A DNA stretch of 64,000 nt from Limnoperna fortunei. Taxonomy: Eukaryota > Mollusca > Bivalvia > Mytilida > Modiolidae. A model generated the notes under the pieces. That model saw only the letters and a program-made list of their open reading frames with translations. It did no database searches and was not told the origin of the DNA. Of the stretch, positions 12,029 through 22,341 are shown piece after piece; within the stretch, counting starts at the first letter, position 1; each line of letters starts with the position of its first letter. Location: assembly GCA_944474755.1 (NCBI GenBank), contig OX104115.1, positions 31,790,043 through 31,854,042 of the forward strand. Reading direction: 5' to 3'. The position numbers and the translations under genes are program-made.

Positions 12029-12077
12029 AACTTTAAACTTTTGTGTTATCATCGGGAAACGTCTGTTATTGAGAACA
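12029..12077 (+). repeat. Exact 49-bp direct repeat, copy 2
   Basis: Identical to 10472-10520 (see there). Confidence 0.95.
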
Positions 12078-12545
12078 CATATATTTTCTTGCGATTGTGA
12101 CCTTGAAATTCGACGGAATGACCAAACATCGACAAGTTCCTGACAGACTAACAGACGAACAAATTGACATAAGGATACTTATATACCTTCCTCTCACGTC
12201 GAGCTAGTGTATAACAACCATAAATTAAGATCGAACCATCTTTATAGATTAGTAAATCATCGCTCTTAGCAGCCCTTTCAAGCTTTGTATATTTTTTTTA
12301 AACAATTTGATATGAGGTAAAGAGGTCAACTTCGAGTCCAAAATAAGATCTATAAAGGTAGTTTCTTTTACAATTTTGAAAGGATTATTAAATAAAGTTA
12401 ATTTGGGATCTGTAAGTATGTTCCTTTATTACAGTGTATTGCAACGGTTTTGACGGTAAGGAATTAAAAACTAATTTCCATTGCCCATTTTTCTATTCGA
12501 TAATATTGATCGATATTCATCTATTTCCCCGATAATTTATTCTAA
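12078..12545. other. Intergenic, nothing recognised
   Basis: No supported feature. Confidence 0.35.
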
Positions 12546-12676
12546 TCATATCAGGCCCCATATTATTTCGAGACATCAATTTTTAGGTCGATGGGACAGA
12601 CGAGACCTCATATGGGTCTAGAATAATATGAGACCTGATATGGGTCTAGAATAATATGAGACCTGATATGGGAAAC
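12546..12676. repeat. Hairpin-forming short repeat with tandem core
   Basis: CATATCAGGCCCCATATTA at the left is inverted as TAATATGAGACCTGATATG at the right. Between them GAGACCT(C/G)ATATGGGTC plus TAGAATAATAT recurs in tandem with a period near 34 bp (about 12604, 12638 and a partial third). Structure like a small foldback MITE. Confidence 0.55.
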
Positions 12677-12984
12677 CATATGTTAATAATCTCATACATT
12701 TTCAGATACGATCTATTACCTTTCATAGAAATTTACATGTAAATTGATTTTCTTGCCTACTATTTTTATTCTGAAACATAGACAGTCGTTTAATGTGAAT
12801 TCTTAAAGACATATTAGCTGCGTCATTCATAAAGGGACCTTTGTGGTAAAACCGACGTCAAACAATTTTTCTACAGAAAAGTATTGAGAATGCATGTTCA
12901 TATTTTTCAAACATCACTTACACTTTTCATTGCTAGAATGTCAATTTTGTTTGGTTTGTTTTAATATATTTATTTGTAATAATG

Positions 12985-13235
12985 GTTTTTAACGCCACTT
13001 TCAGCATTTTAGCAGCTATATCATGGCGTCCAGTTTTTAATGGTTGAGGTTCCCAGAGTTCCCGAAGTACCCAGAAAAAAAAACCTTCAATAGGAAAACT
13101 GGCAATCCTTGTCAATTAAGATTGGAGTTGAGTGTATCCTCTGCAGTGAGACTCGAACCCGTAACCACAGTGTTGGCAGACCAAGTAATCAATAGAAGAC
13201 GAACTACCGTAACCACTCGGCCACCAAGGCCCCCA
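12985..13235 (-). repeat. tRNA-derived SINE (family A), near full length
   Basis: Inverted copy: TTTTAACGCCACTTTCAGC, the AAACTGGCAATCCTTGTCAA core, B-box complement GAGACTCGAACCC and head complement CCACTCGGCCACCAAGGCCC. See 60788-61042. Confidence 0.85.
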
Positions 13236-13865
13236 ATTTTGTTTGGAAATAGTGAAATTAAAGAATGGCCGCGCAGGGCAAAATCTACAGTATGCCGGAA
13301 TATCAAAAATGGATGAATATAATTGTTAATGAAGTAGAATTTGGGAGAATAAAAAATACGATTTTAGAATTTACATGAAAATGACAAATCGTCACAAACG
13401 AGATGTAAAAATCAACGCTAGTGGAAGAATGGGAACTGGACTTGGACGAAGCACGTCAACTATAAAATGCATTAGACAGATATGGAAAAATTCGTACTAT
13501 ATCCCAACTGATCAGTGCGGTGTATGAAACAGACTATTTTTCACGATGTTTTAAACTATATATTGGGCGATCAAGGTTTGAATTAAGTTCAATGTGAATA
13601 GGAATGCATCCTTAAACGCATATATCTTCACTATTACTCTTGCAATTTACGCAATACAATTTAATAAATGCATGCCACTTGCTAAAACCGTTTTAAATGA
13701 TTTTAGATTTTAACATAGAATTCATAATTAAAAACGAGAGAATAAGGCTAGCATGAAAGTGTATATAAACAAAATATGAACGAAAAATGACATAGCAAAA
13801 AATATAACTGTAAAATGTAATATAACATATCATGGGTGTAAAAAGGTCACTACATGATCAAATTG
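13236..13865. other. Intergenic, nothing recognised
   Basis: No supported feature. Confidence 0.35.
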
Positions 13866-13867
13866 AA

Positions 13868-13988
13868 GGTTCAGGTTTTATTCGGGGGAATAACAGTACC
13901 TTGAGAAAACCGGTCAAAAACATGGCAAAACTTGTCAATTAAGATTGGAGTCGAGCATACGTTTACGTAGTCAGACTCGAACTTTCCT
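13868..13988 (-). repeat. SINE family A, internal fragment
   Basis: CTTGTCAATTAAGATTGGAG, TCGAGCATACG and GTCAGACTCGAAC match the core and B-box region of the family. Head and tail are missing. Confidence 0.6.
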
Positions 13989-13989
13989 G

Positions 13990-14695
13990 TAGCATATATA
14001 CTAGTAGGGGATTATGCATCGATGCAAATGAAGATGTTTCTAATATGAATAAGTGAATATAATAATAAATAAGACACAATTTTGGACAAGCGTTAAAATT
14101 TGTTTTTGTTAAATATGGGTCTCGTGATGACGTATTTGAGTTTAATAACATCGATCTTGAACTTACTCATAGTTGAGGGTACGGCTATTAGTTTTTTATA
14201 AGAAAGTACTGTACATTAGTATCAACCATCAAATCTTGAACTTTTTTAAAGTAAAGAATGATTATGTATAGGTTTTTTTAATTATTCCATTGGGATGTAC
14301 AGAATCCATTCAGTTTCGCCAAATGCCGTACTGTTCGATAATATGGGTTTTTATGTTATCTGAATCCTTTGGAGTGTGGTCGGGGAGTCTGAGAGAGGTC
14401 TCACAGACAGAAACTGCTTTTTAGATAGGTCACTTCATTGACCATTCAGGCGATTTTGGAATGGCTGTTTAGACTAACCATCATATTGTAAATCACATTT
14501 AATATCTTGCAATTAACAGTAGTAAATATTTTGTACTGTTGATCCGTGTCTTTGTTGTTGAATGTAGACAAGGGTTGCAAATGTTTGTTTAGTCACTTTG
14601 CTTACATTGGTGCTAAAAACGAACAGCTTCAGTTTTAACACAAACCATTTCTTTCAAATAGAAGGAACAGCTTTGGCATCTAAAATGGCTCCATC
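13990..14695. other. Intergenic, nothing recognised
   Basis: No supported feature. Confidence 0.35.
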
Positions 14696-14696
14696 A

Positions 14697-15610
14697 AAAA
14701 TATGATGTAAACATAGATGAAGCGTGATCCTGTGGTTTCTTTAATTTCCAGTTCTGAAGGATATATTAACGGAAGCCCCTTGGCAAACTGAGGATTGAAA
14801 GGACATCATTAACATATCTATATAAGAAATGAAAGGACCTAGCTTCTGTCATCTTTTTGTTTAAAGAAATTCAGTTTCATAGGAATACAGGAACAAATTG
14901 GCAAGAAGTAGGGCACAGTTTGTACCCATAGGAATTGCGATTTTCTACTAAAATCACATCCTACAAAGGTAACAAATATGTTGTCGCTTAGAAAATCTAG
15001 AAAATATGATGTATACATAGATGAAGCGTGATCCTGTGGTTTCTTTAATTTCCAGTTCTGAAGGATATATTAACGGAAGCCACTTAGCAAACTGAGGATT
15101 GAAAGGACACCATTAACATATCTATATAAGAAATGAAAGGATCTAGCTTCTGTCATCTTTTTATTAAAGAAGTTCAGTTTCATAGGAATACAGGAACAAA
15201 TTGGCAAGGAGTAGGGCACAGTTTGTACCCATAGGAATTGCGATTTTCTACTAAAACACATCCTACAAAGGTAACAAATATGTTGTCACTTAGAAAATCT
15301 AGAAAATATGATGTATACATAGATGAAGCGTGATCCTGTGATTTCTTTAATTTCCAGTTCTGAAGGATATATTAACGGAAGACACTTAGAAAACTGAGGA
15401 TTGAAAGGACATCATTAACATATCTATATAAGAAATGAAAGGACCTAGCTTCTGTCATCTTTTTGTTTAAAGAAATTCAGTTTCATAGGAATACAGGAAC
15501 AAATTGGCAAGGAGTAGGGCACAGTTTGTACCCATAGGAATTGCGATTTTCTACTAAAAACACATCCTACAAAGGTAACAAATATGTTGTCGCTTAGAAA
15601 ATCTAGAAAA
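14697..15610 (-). pseudogene. Three tandem about 302-bp copies of a reverse transcriptase fragment
   Basis: A unit starting ATATGATGTA(A/T)ACATAG recurs at about 14699, 15006 and 15308 with high identity. On the minus strand each unit carries, over two frames, an IPMGTNC-like block, LFLYSYET, MTEARSFHFLYRYVN and SELEIKETTGS. These correspond to palm and post-palm segments of the same RT family as the fragment at 3240-3830. Where a catalytic YIDD would stand, the units read YVNG/YVND-like, so they are inactive even apart from frameshifts. The array ends about 50 bp from the 3' end of the C1q exon at 15662. Local amplification of an RT scrap after insertion is the likely history. Confidence 0.7.
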
Positions 15611-15661
15611 TATAGAAAACGAAGAATTAGTAACTTTATTTTACTCAACATTGACGGTACA

Positions 15662-16571
15662 TTAACCAATGATTGGGTGATAATTAGGATATGGTTTTAA
15701 TAAATACCCGGAAAATGTGCAATAAATCTGGTCTGTTTCGCCATACAAAGCAGTATCATGACTTTTGATATCCAATTAAACTTCTTCACCTTGCAGTAGA
15801 TCGAGAACGGCAGAATTACTCCCCGTCACATAACCTGAAGGAACATGACCATATATGGAATTGACGTAGATAAAATTGTGATATAGGTCGATCCAGATTG
15901 CTTTGTCGGACTGAGATAAAGCGTGGTAATGAAACACATATATACCACAGTATTTAGCAGTAAACTTTCCAGTTTTAGTGTCGAAATGTAAGCCATGGTT
16001 TATAAATACTCTTTCGAAAACAACGATGTGCCCATGGCTCTGGGTGTGATGAGATGTTAAACCGACAGAGAAAGCTATTGCCTCTATCGTACTGCTAACT
16101 AAAACGAAAAAAATAATACATCATTATTCAATCAGTGCCTTGAATGGTTATAGCTCCAACGTTTATAGGTAGTATTTTTGTGTTTCAAGATTTTTTTTGC
16201 CATGTTGGGAAAAAAGACTGTACATTGGTTGGCACTTAATGTTTTGTTTTCATGCCTGAATGTTGTGCAACGACATTTTCGAATGTTTTGCGACTATAAT
16301 GTCGAACAAAAAAAGAGCAAATTGTTTATTTCAATTTCTTACCTTCTACGAATGTTGTCATAGACAAAATGGAACCTGAAAACGTTGTATACACTTGATT
16401 TGTACCAATGTCGCCAAATATGCCACCTTCACTCCTAGATCTTATTGAGATTTGGTCTCCTGGATGAAGATGTACGATGGCCGTATTTCCCGCATCAGCA
16501 TAATCATTTGGTGTTTTTCCGTAAGCAGAGTTGACATATTGGTCATTATAATACAAATCTAACCATAATTC
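15662..16571 (-). CDS. C1q-domain gene, two domains, last two exons, premature stop
   Basis: Two minus-strand exons are visible. Exon 16571-16343 follows a TTTTTACAG acceptor and encodes the C-terminal half of a C1q domain: ELWLDLYYNDQYVNSAYG, DYADAGNTAIVHL, GDQISIR, QVYTTFSGSIL. It ends GTAGAAG before a GTAAG donor. Exon 16098-15662 follows a GTTTTAG acceptor. The phases join as GTT (Val) and open a second C1q domain: AFSVGLTSHHT, VFINHGLHFDTKTGKFTA, GIYVFHYHALS, IWIDLYHN, SIYGHVPSGYVTGSNSAVL. An in-frame TAA at 15776-15778 interrupts it. Beyond the stop the frame still reads DIKSHDTALYGETDQIYCTF and SGYLLKPY to a second stop at 15662. C1q proteins are secreted trimeric recognition molecules, used in mollusc immunity. 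The 5' exons, including a signal peptide and the first half of domain 1, were not found. Either a pseudogene or an allele lacking the last beta strands. Confidence 0.8.
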
Positions 16572-16837
16572 CTGTAAAAATATATTATAATACGAAGTTA
16601 TATTAAAGAACAAGTTTACGACAAGAGAGATATTTTTTATCCAAATAATGCTTGTGTGAAATGTAAGATGTGTGTTCTGTATTTCCGATAACGGACCACA
16701 TACCAGGCAATAAACGCAAACTATAGGTAAAAACCGTTCATATAAAAAAATTAAAAGAGAGTAAAACTTAAATAGAAACAAGGAAAAATATAAGCCGCTT
16801 AATAACTTTAAATGTAACTTATCTTTTGCCTATATAT

Positions 16838-17091
16838 ATGATTGTAAACAATCTCTACTATTTGTAGATCATATTTATTTTAAGATATTATGTTATTGTT
16901 ATGTTGAATTGCCACTGGACTCAAAATTGTTATTCTTTTTCAGGGTTATTATTAATGTCATTGGTATACTGAACTAAGAAAGTCCAGATCGAATTTTAAA
17001 CCCACGTATTGGTGAAAAATAAAACTGTTGTACTTGATTTAGTTTGGTGTTTTGATCAACCAAGTTTATTTCCACAGTACTACAGATGGCA
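16838..17091. repeat. Duplicated C1q-associated noncoding block, copy 1
   Basis: Shares with 27965-28207 the ordered words TTGTAAACAAT, TTTGTAGAT, CACTG(G/A)ACTCAAAATTGTTA, TTTTAAACCCACGTATT, GTGAAAAATAAAACTGTTG, TTTAGTTTGGTGTTTTGATC and TTTCCACA. At both places it lies beside C1q exons on the minus strand, so it probably is old intron sequence of duplicated C1q genes. Confidence 0.75.
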
Positions 17092-17760
17092 CTCAACGTG
17101 CTATATCTATCGATCAGCTGATGTTTATTTGTGTACACTAACCTTTGAATTTTGCGTTTGACGTCATAAAGTATAGTGCTTTTATCTTACGTCCGGTGTC
17201 AACAACACTTTTGAATAGATCCACGTGGATATTTTCCGATGTGATTGTACCGATTTGACGGCAAATATTTTCATATTCTGTATATCTGTACTATCGGTTA
17301 TTTGTCTTCTGTGTCTTATGTGAAAAATGAAGCATTTTTTCGATAAAAAGGTTTTCGAAATTTTTCAGTGATATTTAATACAAAATTTTTATTTAACGTG
17401 CAAAAACATTTGTAAATTTAGCTGACAATTGATTCAGTCTATTGTTGATTTACTGTCAGTGAGTATTTATACAATTGATGATTATGAACACGTTGGTTCT
17501 CCATTGTTGATTTGCTTTTGTGTGTCTTTTGTTATACCCTACTTCAGTCCTCTACCCCTCCCCCCCCCCGGAGTGTTGCCACTTAGGTCAAGATCAATCG
17601 GAAGTGAAGTGAAGTTTTTGATATTGAACCTTGATTGTTTACATAAGGACATTTGTAAATAGAAATTTTGTGTGTTGTTTACACATACACGTATTCACTT
17701 AGGGATGTATTTGTAATTTTATTTGTTATGCTTTTGTAGGACTTATTTGTTTATTTTTGA
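17092..17760. other. Intergenic, nothing recognised
   Basis: C-rich run (CCCTCCCCCCCCCC) near 17555-17571. No gene supported. Confidence 0.35.
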
Positions 17761-17764
17761 GCCG

Positions 17765-17950
17765 CTACAAAAAGCTAAATTCTACAACCCTGCCCATTAC
17801 TCCGTACTTTTCCAGTGGCAGTCAAAATGTTGTTTCCTGTGTCCCATCCCACCTCTTTTTCAATTGATTTATTGTTTGTTAACTTGTTCCCGTCCTGAAT
17901 ATAGCTTAAACACTGCTTCCTAGACGTAAAGAAAACATCTAATCAATCAA
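17765..17950 (+). repeat. Family B repeat, 3' half
   Basis: CCCATTACTCCGTACTTTTC, CAGTGGCAGTCAA, TTGATTTATTGTTTGTTAAC, TTGTTCCCGTCCTGAATATA, GACGTAAAGAAAACATC and an AATCAATCAAAT tail match family B. Confidence 0.65.
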
Positions 17951-18714
17951 ATACCCCTGTCATATTATTAATTAATTTGTCCTTGATATTTCAGCCGGTA
18001 GTATTTGTCATTGATATATGTTTAGATTTAACTTCTTCTGTTGATATGTGGCAGTAAACGTAGAAGCGTTTCTGCCAACTATAGACACAGACTGACTAAC
18101 GAATGGCCTTAGTCATTGAGTGTCAATATAAATAAATAACGTAAACAAGTCATAACATATTGATCTGAAACTTTTTCATTCCAATAACTTTATATATATT
18201 GTTCCACTGTCCGCCACCCGCGGACTCGCTGTTACTTGGCTTTGCTCAAATATTCCAACAAGATATATTCAAAATTACCATGGTGACAAATTCATTACGC
18301 CAGATGCGCGTTTCGTCTACTTAAGACTCTCAGTGGCGTTTAACTCTAAATGCTTAAAGTATTTTTTCATTTGGAGATTGAATAATATAAGTCCACTGGG
18401 ATCGTGTAAATACACGATACAAGTAGTTCAAAATATTATATAAAAATCTAAAGAAAGTACCAACCAGTAAGTTTATTAAGTATCGGATCGACAGCATAAA
18501 CAAAAAAATATATACAAGTCTAAAAGATTATGAAACCATACAGATGACGGTGTTTCTTGATTTGTCTCCTGTTTTGTTGATGTTTATTTACTTAATCATT
18601 TTTCTAGTGAAACCTTCAGGTATGCTTTGAACTTTAGTTTAACTTTATTGAAACTGTCAAAGGATAAGCACTAGTTTTAGTTATTCACGACTGATTATAC
18701 ATCAACATAATCGT
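17951..18714. repeat. Dispersed mussel-type repeat motif near 18230-18350, otherwise unassigned
   Basis: ACGCCAGATGCGCGTTTCGT followed by CTACTTAAGACTCTCAGTG at 18298-18337 is a dispersed motif; a shorter relative (CAGTCGCGCGTTTCGTCTA) is at 52030. The rest is AT-rich. A 5' LTR for the Gypsy element was looked for here and not found. Confidence 0.4.
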
Positions 18715-19480
18715 CATGGATGTGGATCAACCCACAATTTCAGCTGAAGACTTTGCCTTACTACAACTTTTGAAAAAGAAGATGAAAGATGCACCAACGG
18801 GGGATAATCCAACTGCATTGAAGCAATTGATTACTTATTTGCTAGTGGTGAACTTGAGCCAAAAGAAGTCAAGAAAGAACCAGATGTAGAGACAAAATCT
18901 AAGACCTCAAAGATTCTAGAACCACCCAGGATTACTAACTTCTCTGTTAGCAACGCAAAGGGAGGGCCAAGCTACGAACTTTGGCGTAATGAAGTTACTG
19001 GACTTCTAGCCGACCAACTGCATGACAAAGAAAACACCAACTACGCAGCAAGAAAGTCATTGATTGAACGCAGGAGTCATTGCCATACATGTTGGTGCCC
19101 ATGCTACTGTCGCATCTATAAGCTAGACAGCATTTATGGTGATGTTGAGAAAAAGGAAGACCTACTTGCACAGTTCTACCGTGCCAGACAAGGTGAAGAT
19201 GAGTCCGTCACTTAATGAAGACCATAAGGAACAAAGAGCCATCAATCAACACATCGCTGAAGCAGCCGCACCACCAGAACCCATACAATAATCTCAAATG
19301 GAGGAGTTTAGAAGCCTGATCCATCAACTTACCACCAGGATGGACAGATGGGATGCAGAATTTAGTAGTGGAGAGAGGTAACAGACCCAACTACAATAAA
19401 AGAGGACTAGGGCAACAACAGAATCAAAAGCGTAGACAGTTAGCATAAGCGACCTCAGCAAGCACGACCACCACCACCTG
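18715..19480 (+). pseudogene. Gypsy gag-like remnant
   Basis: Opens with ATGGATGTGGATCAACCCAC (MDVDQPTISAEDFALLQLLK). A shifted frame continues FASGELEPKEVKKEPD, EPPRITNFSVSNAKGGPSY, ELWRNEVTGLL and KLDSIYGDVEKKEDLLAQFY, RARQGEDESVT. The last stretch resembles gag capsid of invertebrate Gypsy elements related to PNMA-type proteins (inference). Frameshifts and a stop within the first 60 codons break it. Confidence 0.6.
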
Positions 19481-19573
19481 AACAACAAGGAAACAAACCT
19501 AGAAGGAAAGAGACAATTTGTGACAGATGTAAGAAGTATTGTCACATAAGAAAGGGAAGCACTGCTATCTTAG

Positions 19574-19906
19574 ATGAAGAGACAAGTTCCATGTTCAGAG
19601 GGACAACAACTACCATATGAGGACTATATTGAATCAGAATTACAGCTACCACACCAGTCAGAAAGCCATCCATGTATTCTGGTTGTAGTTCCTGGCAGTA
19701 ATTACAACAGCCAAGTACTTTTGCTTCTAGGAACCAACATTCTACAACACATTATGGCTGCACTCCAATACCATCATGGAAAGAGATACTTGCAGCTGTC
19801 CAACATCACGACACAATGGCACTTGACATTCCGCAGTATTGCTCTACAAGAAAAGGAACTTGCACGCCACAACAACACCCTGAATGCTGTTAGTAAAACC
19901 AGTTAA
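19574..19906 (+). pseudogene. Gypsy protease-region remnant
   Basis: 110 codons including YEDYIESELQLPHQSESHP, CILVVVPGSNYNSQVLLLLG and TNILQHIMAAL. The LLGTNIL word resembles the ILGxDxL flap-adjacent motif of retropepsin regions, while the catalytic DSG was not seen. Assigned mainly by its place between gag and RT. Confidence 0.5.
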
Positions 19907-20399
19907 CATAGGACCCAATACCGCCATCAGAATTCCAGGTTACATAGATAAGAGTATACCATACAGCACCACTCTAGCAAACTTGCTAGATAGAACCTAG
20001 CCTTTTTGAATACCGATACAGAGAATAGAGAATCGGCAACAGTAGAGGTACAATTAGCCAATGGGACAACAAAACCACCACTATCAACCCTAAAGCGTCT
20101 TGTGTGAAATTCAACCAGTCTCTATTGAACATCAAGAGTCCACACCATCTTCAGCACCCACTACATCAGTACTTGACCTGGTAGAGATCAACAAGAGCGA
20201 TTTGACACCAGAACACCATTGACATTGGTAACACTTAGTTGAAACACAGAATCGATCTAATATATGAGAAGCCATTCAAGCAGAGGCAAATTACATCAGC
20301 CATGTATGAGGAAGTCAAGCAACATCTTCGACAACTACTGTCATCCAACACCATCAGATCTTTAAATAGTCCTTAGGCTTCTCCTTTCGTATTAGTTAG

Positions 20400-20918
20400 G
20401 AGGAAGAATGGAAAGCTTCGACTCTGTGTGGACTATAGACTGCTTAACCGTAATGCTAAGAAAGACAGCTATGCCCTCCATAGAGTAGAGGAACTGTTAG
20501 AATCCCTGGCCGGCAGCACCTTCTCCACGATAGATATAAAGAGTGGATATCACCAAGCGGAAGCGTTAGAGGAGCATAAGAAAAGAACAGCTTTCACTGC
20601 TGTACCACTCGGAATCTTTGAATACAACAAATGCCATTCGGACTGACCAGTTCACCAGCGACTTACTAAAGGATGACTGAAAACTGCTTATCTGATCTTC
20701 GTCTTAAGATATCCTGCATCTTTATTGATGATGTCATCATTTTTGGCATACATGAAGAACATCTGGACAATCTACACCAAGTATTTACTCGGATTCATCA
20801 ACATGGGATGAAGCTTGCACATTATAAGTGTTCCTTCTTCAAGAGGAAAGAAAGGTATGGAGGACGTTGTGTTTCTAAAGATGGAGTTGCAATTGATCCA
20901 GAGAAGACAGGTTTATAA
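20400..20918 (+). pseudogene. Gypsy reverse transcriptase remnant
   Basis: LRLCVDYRLLNRNAKKDSYA, STIDIKSGYHQ (motif A with its Asp), KKRTAFTAVPLGIFEYN (motif B region) and, after a frameshift, CIFIDDVIIFG (motif C with DD), HLDNLHQVF and LAHYKCSFFK. All are hallmarks of Ty3/Gypsy RT. The frame breaks near 20640-20670, so the enzyme cannot be made as read. Confidence 0.85.
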
Positions 20919-21059
20919 AGAACTTCAGTACCATCTGCAGGCCCTTACTTACTTGATGCCAGCACCAACAACCAAGAAGACAAAGTAACCATGACAGTGG
21001 GGTCCAGACCAAGGCAATGCTTTCCAATAACTGCAGGAACTGCTTGTTTCAGCACAGAT

Positions 21060-21396
21060 CCTTGTATATGCTTCCAGGGATTTGACATATGAAGAACATA
21101 CATATGCCTCAGGAACTGGACGAGGAACTGTGATGTACCAGGAGCAGAAAGGACTTAAGTTAGTCATTTATGCAAGCAGAAGCCTACCCAAGTCAGAGAA
21201 AAGGTACCCTCCACACAAACTTGAATTTCTAGCCATGAAGTGGGCGGTGTGTGACAAATTTAAGGCGTACTTGAATGGCAGTAACTTCAGAGTCTTGATA
21301 GACAACAACCCCATGACGTACGTGCAAACCAGCGCCAAGCCCAATAGAGCGCTGCCCTATCGCCTTCAACTTCGACAAAGTGTATCGACCTGGTAA
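21060..21396 (+). pseudogene. Gypsy RNase H remnant
   Basis: LVIYASRSLPKSEKRYPPHK, LEFLAMKWAVCDKFKAYLNG and FRVLIDNNPMTYV match the RNase H domain of Gypsy polyproteins (YASRSL, E in LEFLA, D in IDNNP). Frameshifted relative to RT. Confidence 0.85.
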
Positions 21397-21401
21397 AAAG
21401 A

Positions 21402-22341
21402 ATGGAGATGTTACAAACACTGACAGAGATGACATTCATGGAGTCCGTGCAAGCTGTTTGCAACTCAACCTTACATAGATCACTTGTTGAAAGTTTGGCA
21501 GTCAACCCAGATGTAGTTGAGGACGACAATGATGATACATATCCAGGACAAGACATCATTTATTGGGCGCAGGCACAAGCCATGGACCAAGAAATTCGAC
21601 CTATCGTACAGTACGTCAGGGATGGAAAAAAGCCTACAACAGCTGAAGTTGGACCAACACCACTCCTGAGAAAATTCCAACACCTGATTCTGAAAGATGG
21701 TGTACTTAACCGCCAGGTTACAATCAGCGTTGACAAGAAGACCAACTGGTGTTACAATCTACACATGTTAAAACCGTTTTTCAGTCCCTGCATGATGACA
21801 TGGGCCATCTAGGCAAAGATAAGACACTTTCATTGCTAAGAGACAGGTTTTACTGGATTCAGCAATGTGGTCGTTTGTAAAAGAGCACCATTAATAAGCA
21901 TAACTACCAGTTCTCCGCTGGAGTTAGTCTGCATGGACTTCCTTTAATTGGAGCGTTCTAAGGGTGTTAATTATTACCTACCAATTCGCCAGATACGCCC
22001 AGGCGGTTCCAACAAGAAACGAGACTGCAATAACTACTGCCAAGGCACTCTTTGACAACTTCATTGTCCACTTCGACATCCCCAGGAAACTTCATTCTGA
22101 TCAAGGACGCAACTTTGAGAGTGACGTCATAAAGAAACTATGCACCTTGCTTGGAATAAAAAAATCCAGAACTATACCTTACCACCCAATAAGTAATGGA
22201 ATGTCGTAGCGGTTCAATCGCTTATTGATGAATATGTTGGGAACTTTAAAACCACGAAAGAAGTCAAATTGGAAGGAATATGTTGCACCCATGGTTCACG
22301 CCTACAACAGTACTCTTCACGAGTCAACAGTAGCTGCAATA
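21402..22341 (+). pseudogene. Gypsy linker and integrase core, interrupted at 22341
   Basis: An upstream linker (21402-21812) is followed by HDDMGHLGKDKTLSLLRDRF (zinc-finger-adjacent HLG motif, part frameshifted). The core reads LITYQFARYAQAVPTRNETA, FIVHFDIPRKLHSDQGRNFE with its catalytic Asp, SRTIPYHPISNG and, after a stop, YVAPMVHAYNSTLHEST. The coding sense breaks off at GCTGCAATA, where the non-LTR element begins, and resumes at about 25969. Confidence 0.85.

Noticed and set aside
10472..12077. The 49-bp repeats as target site duplications of a 1.5-kb element
   Set aside because: 49 bp is far longer than typical duplications, and the intervening DNA shows no termini or mobile-element genes at its edges.
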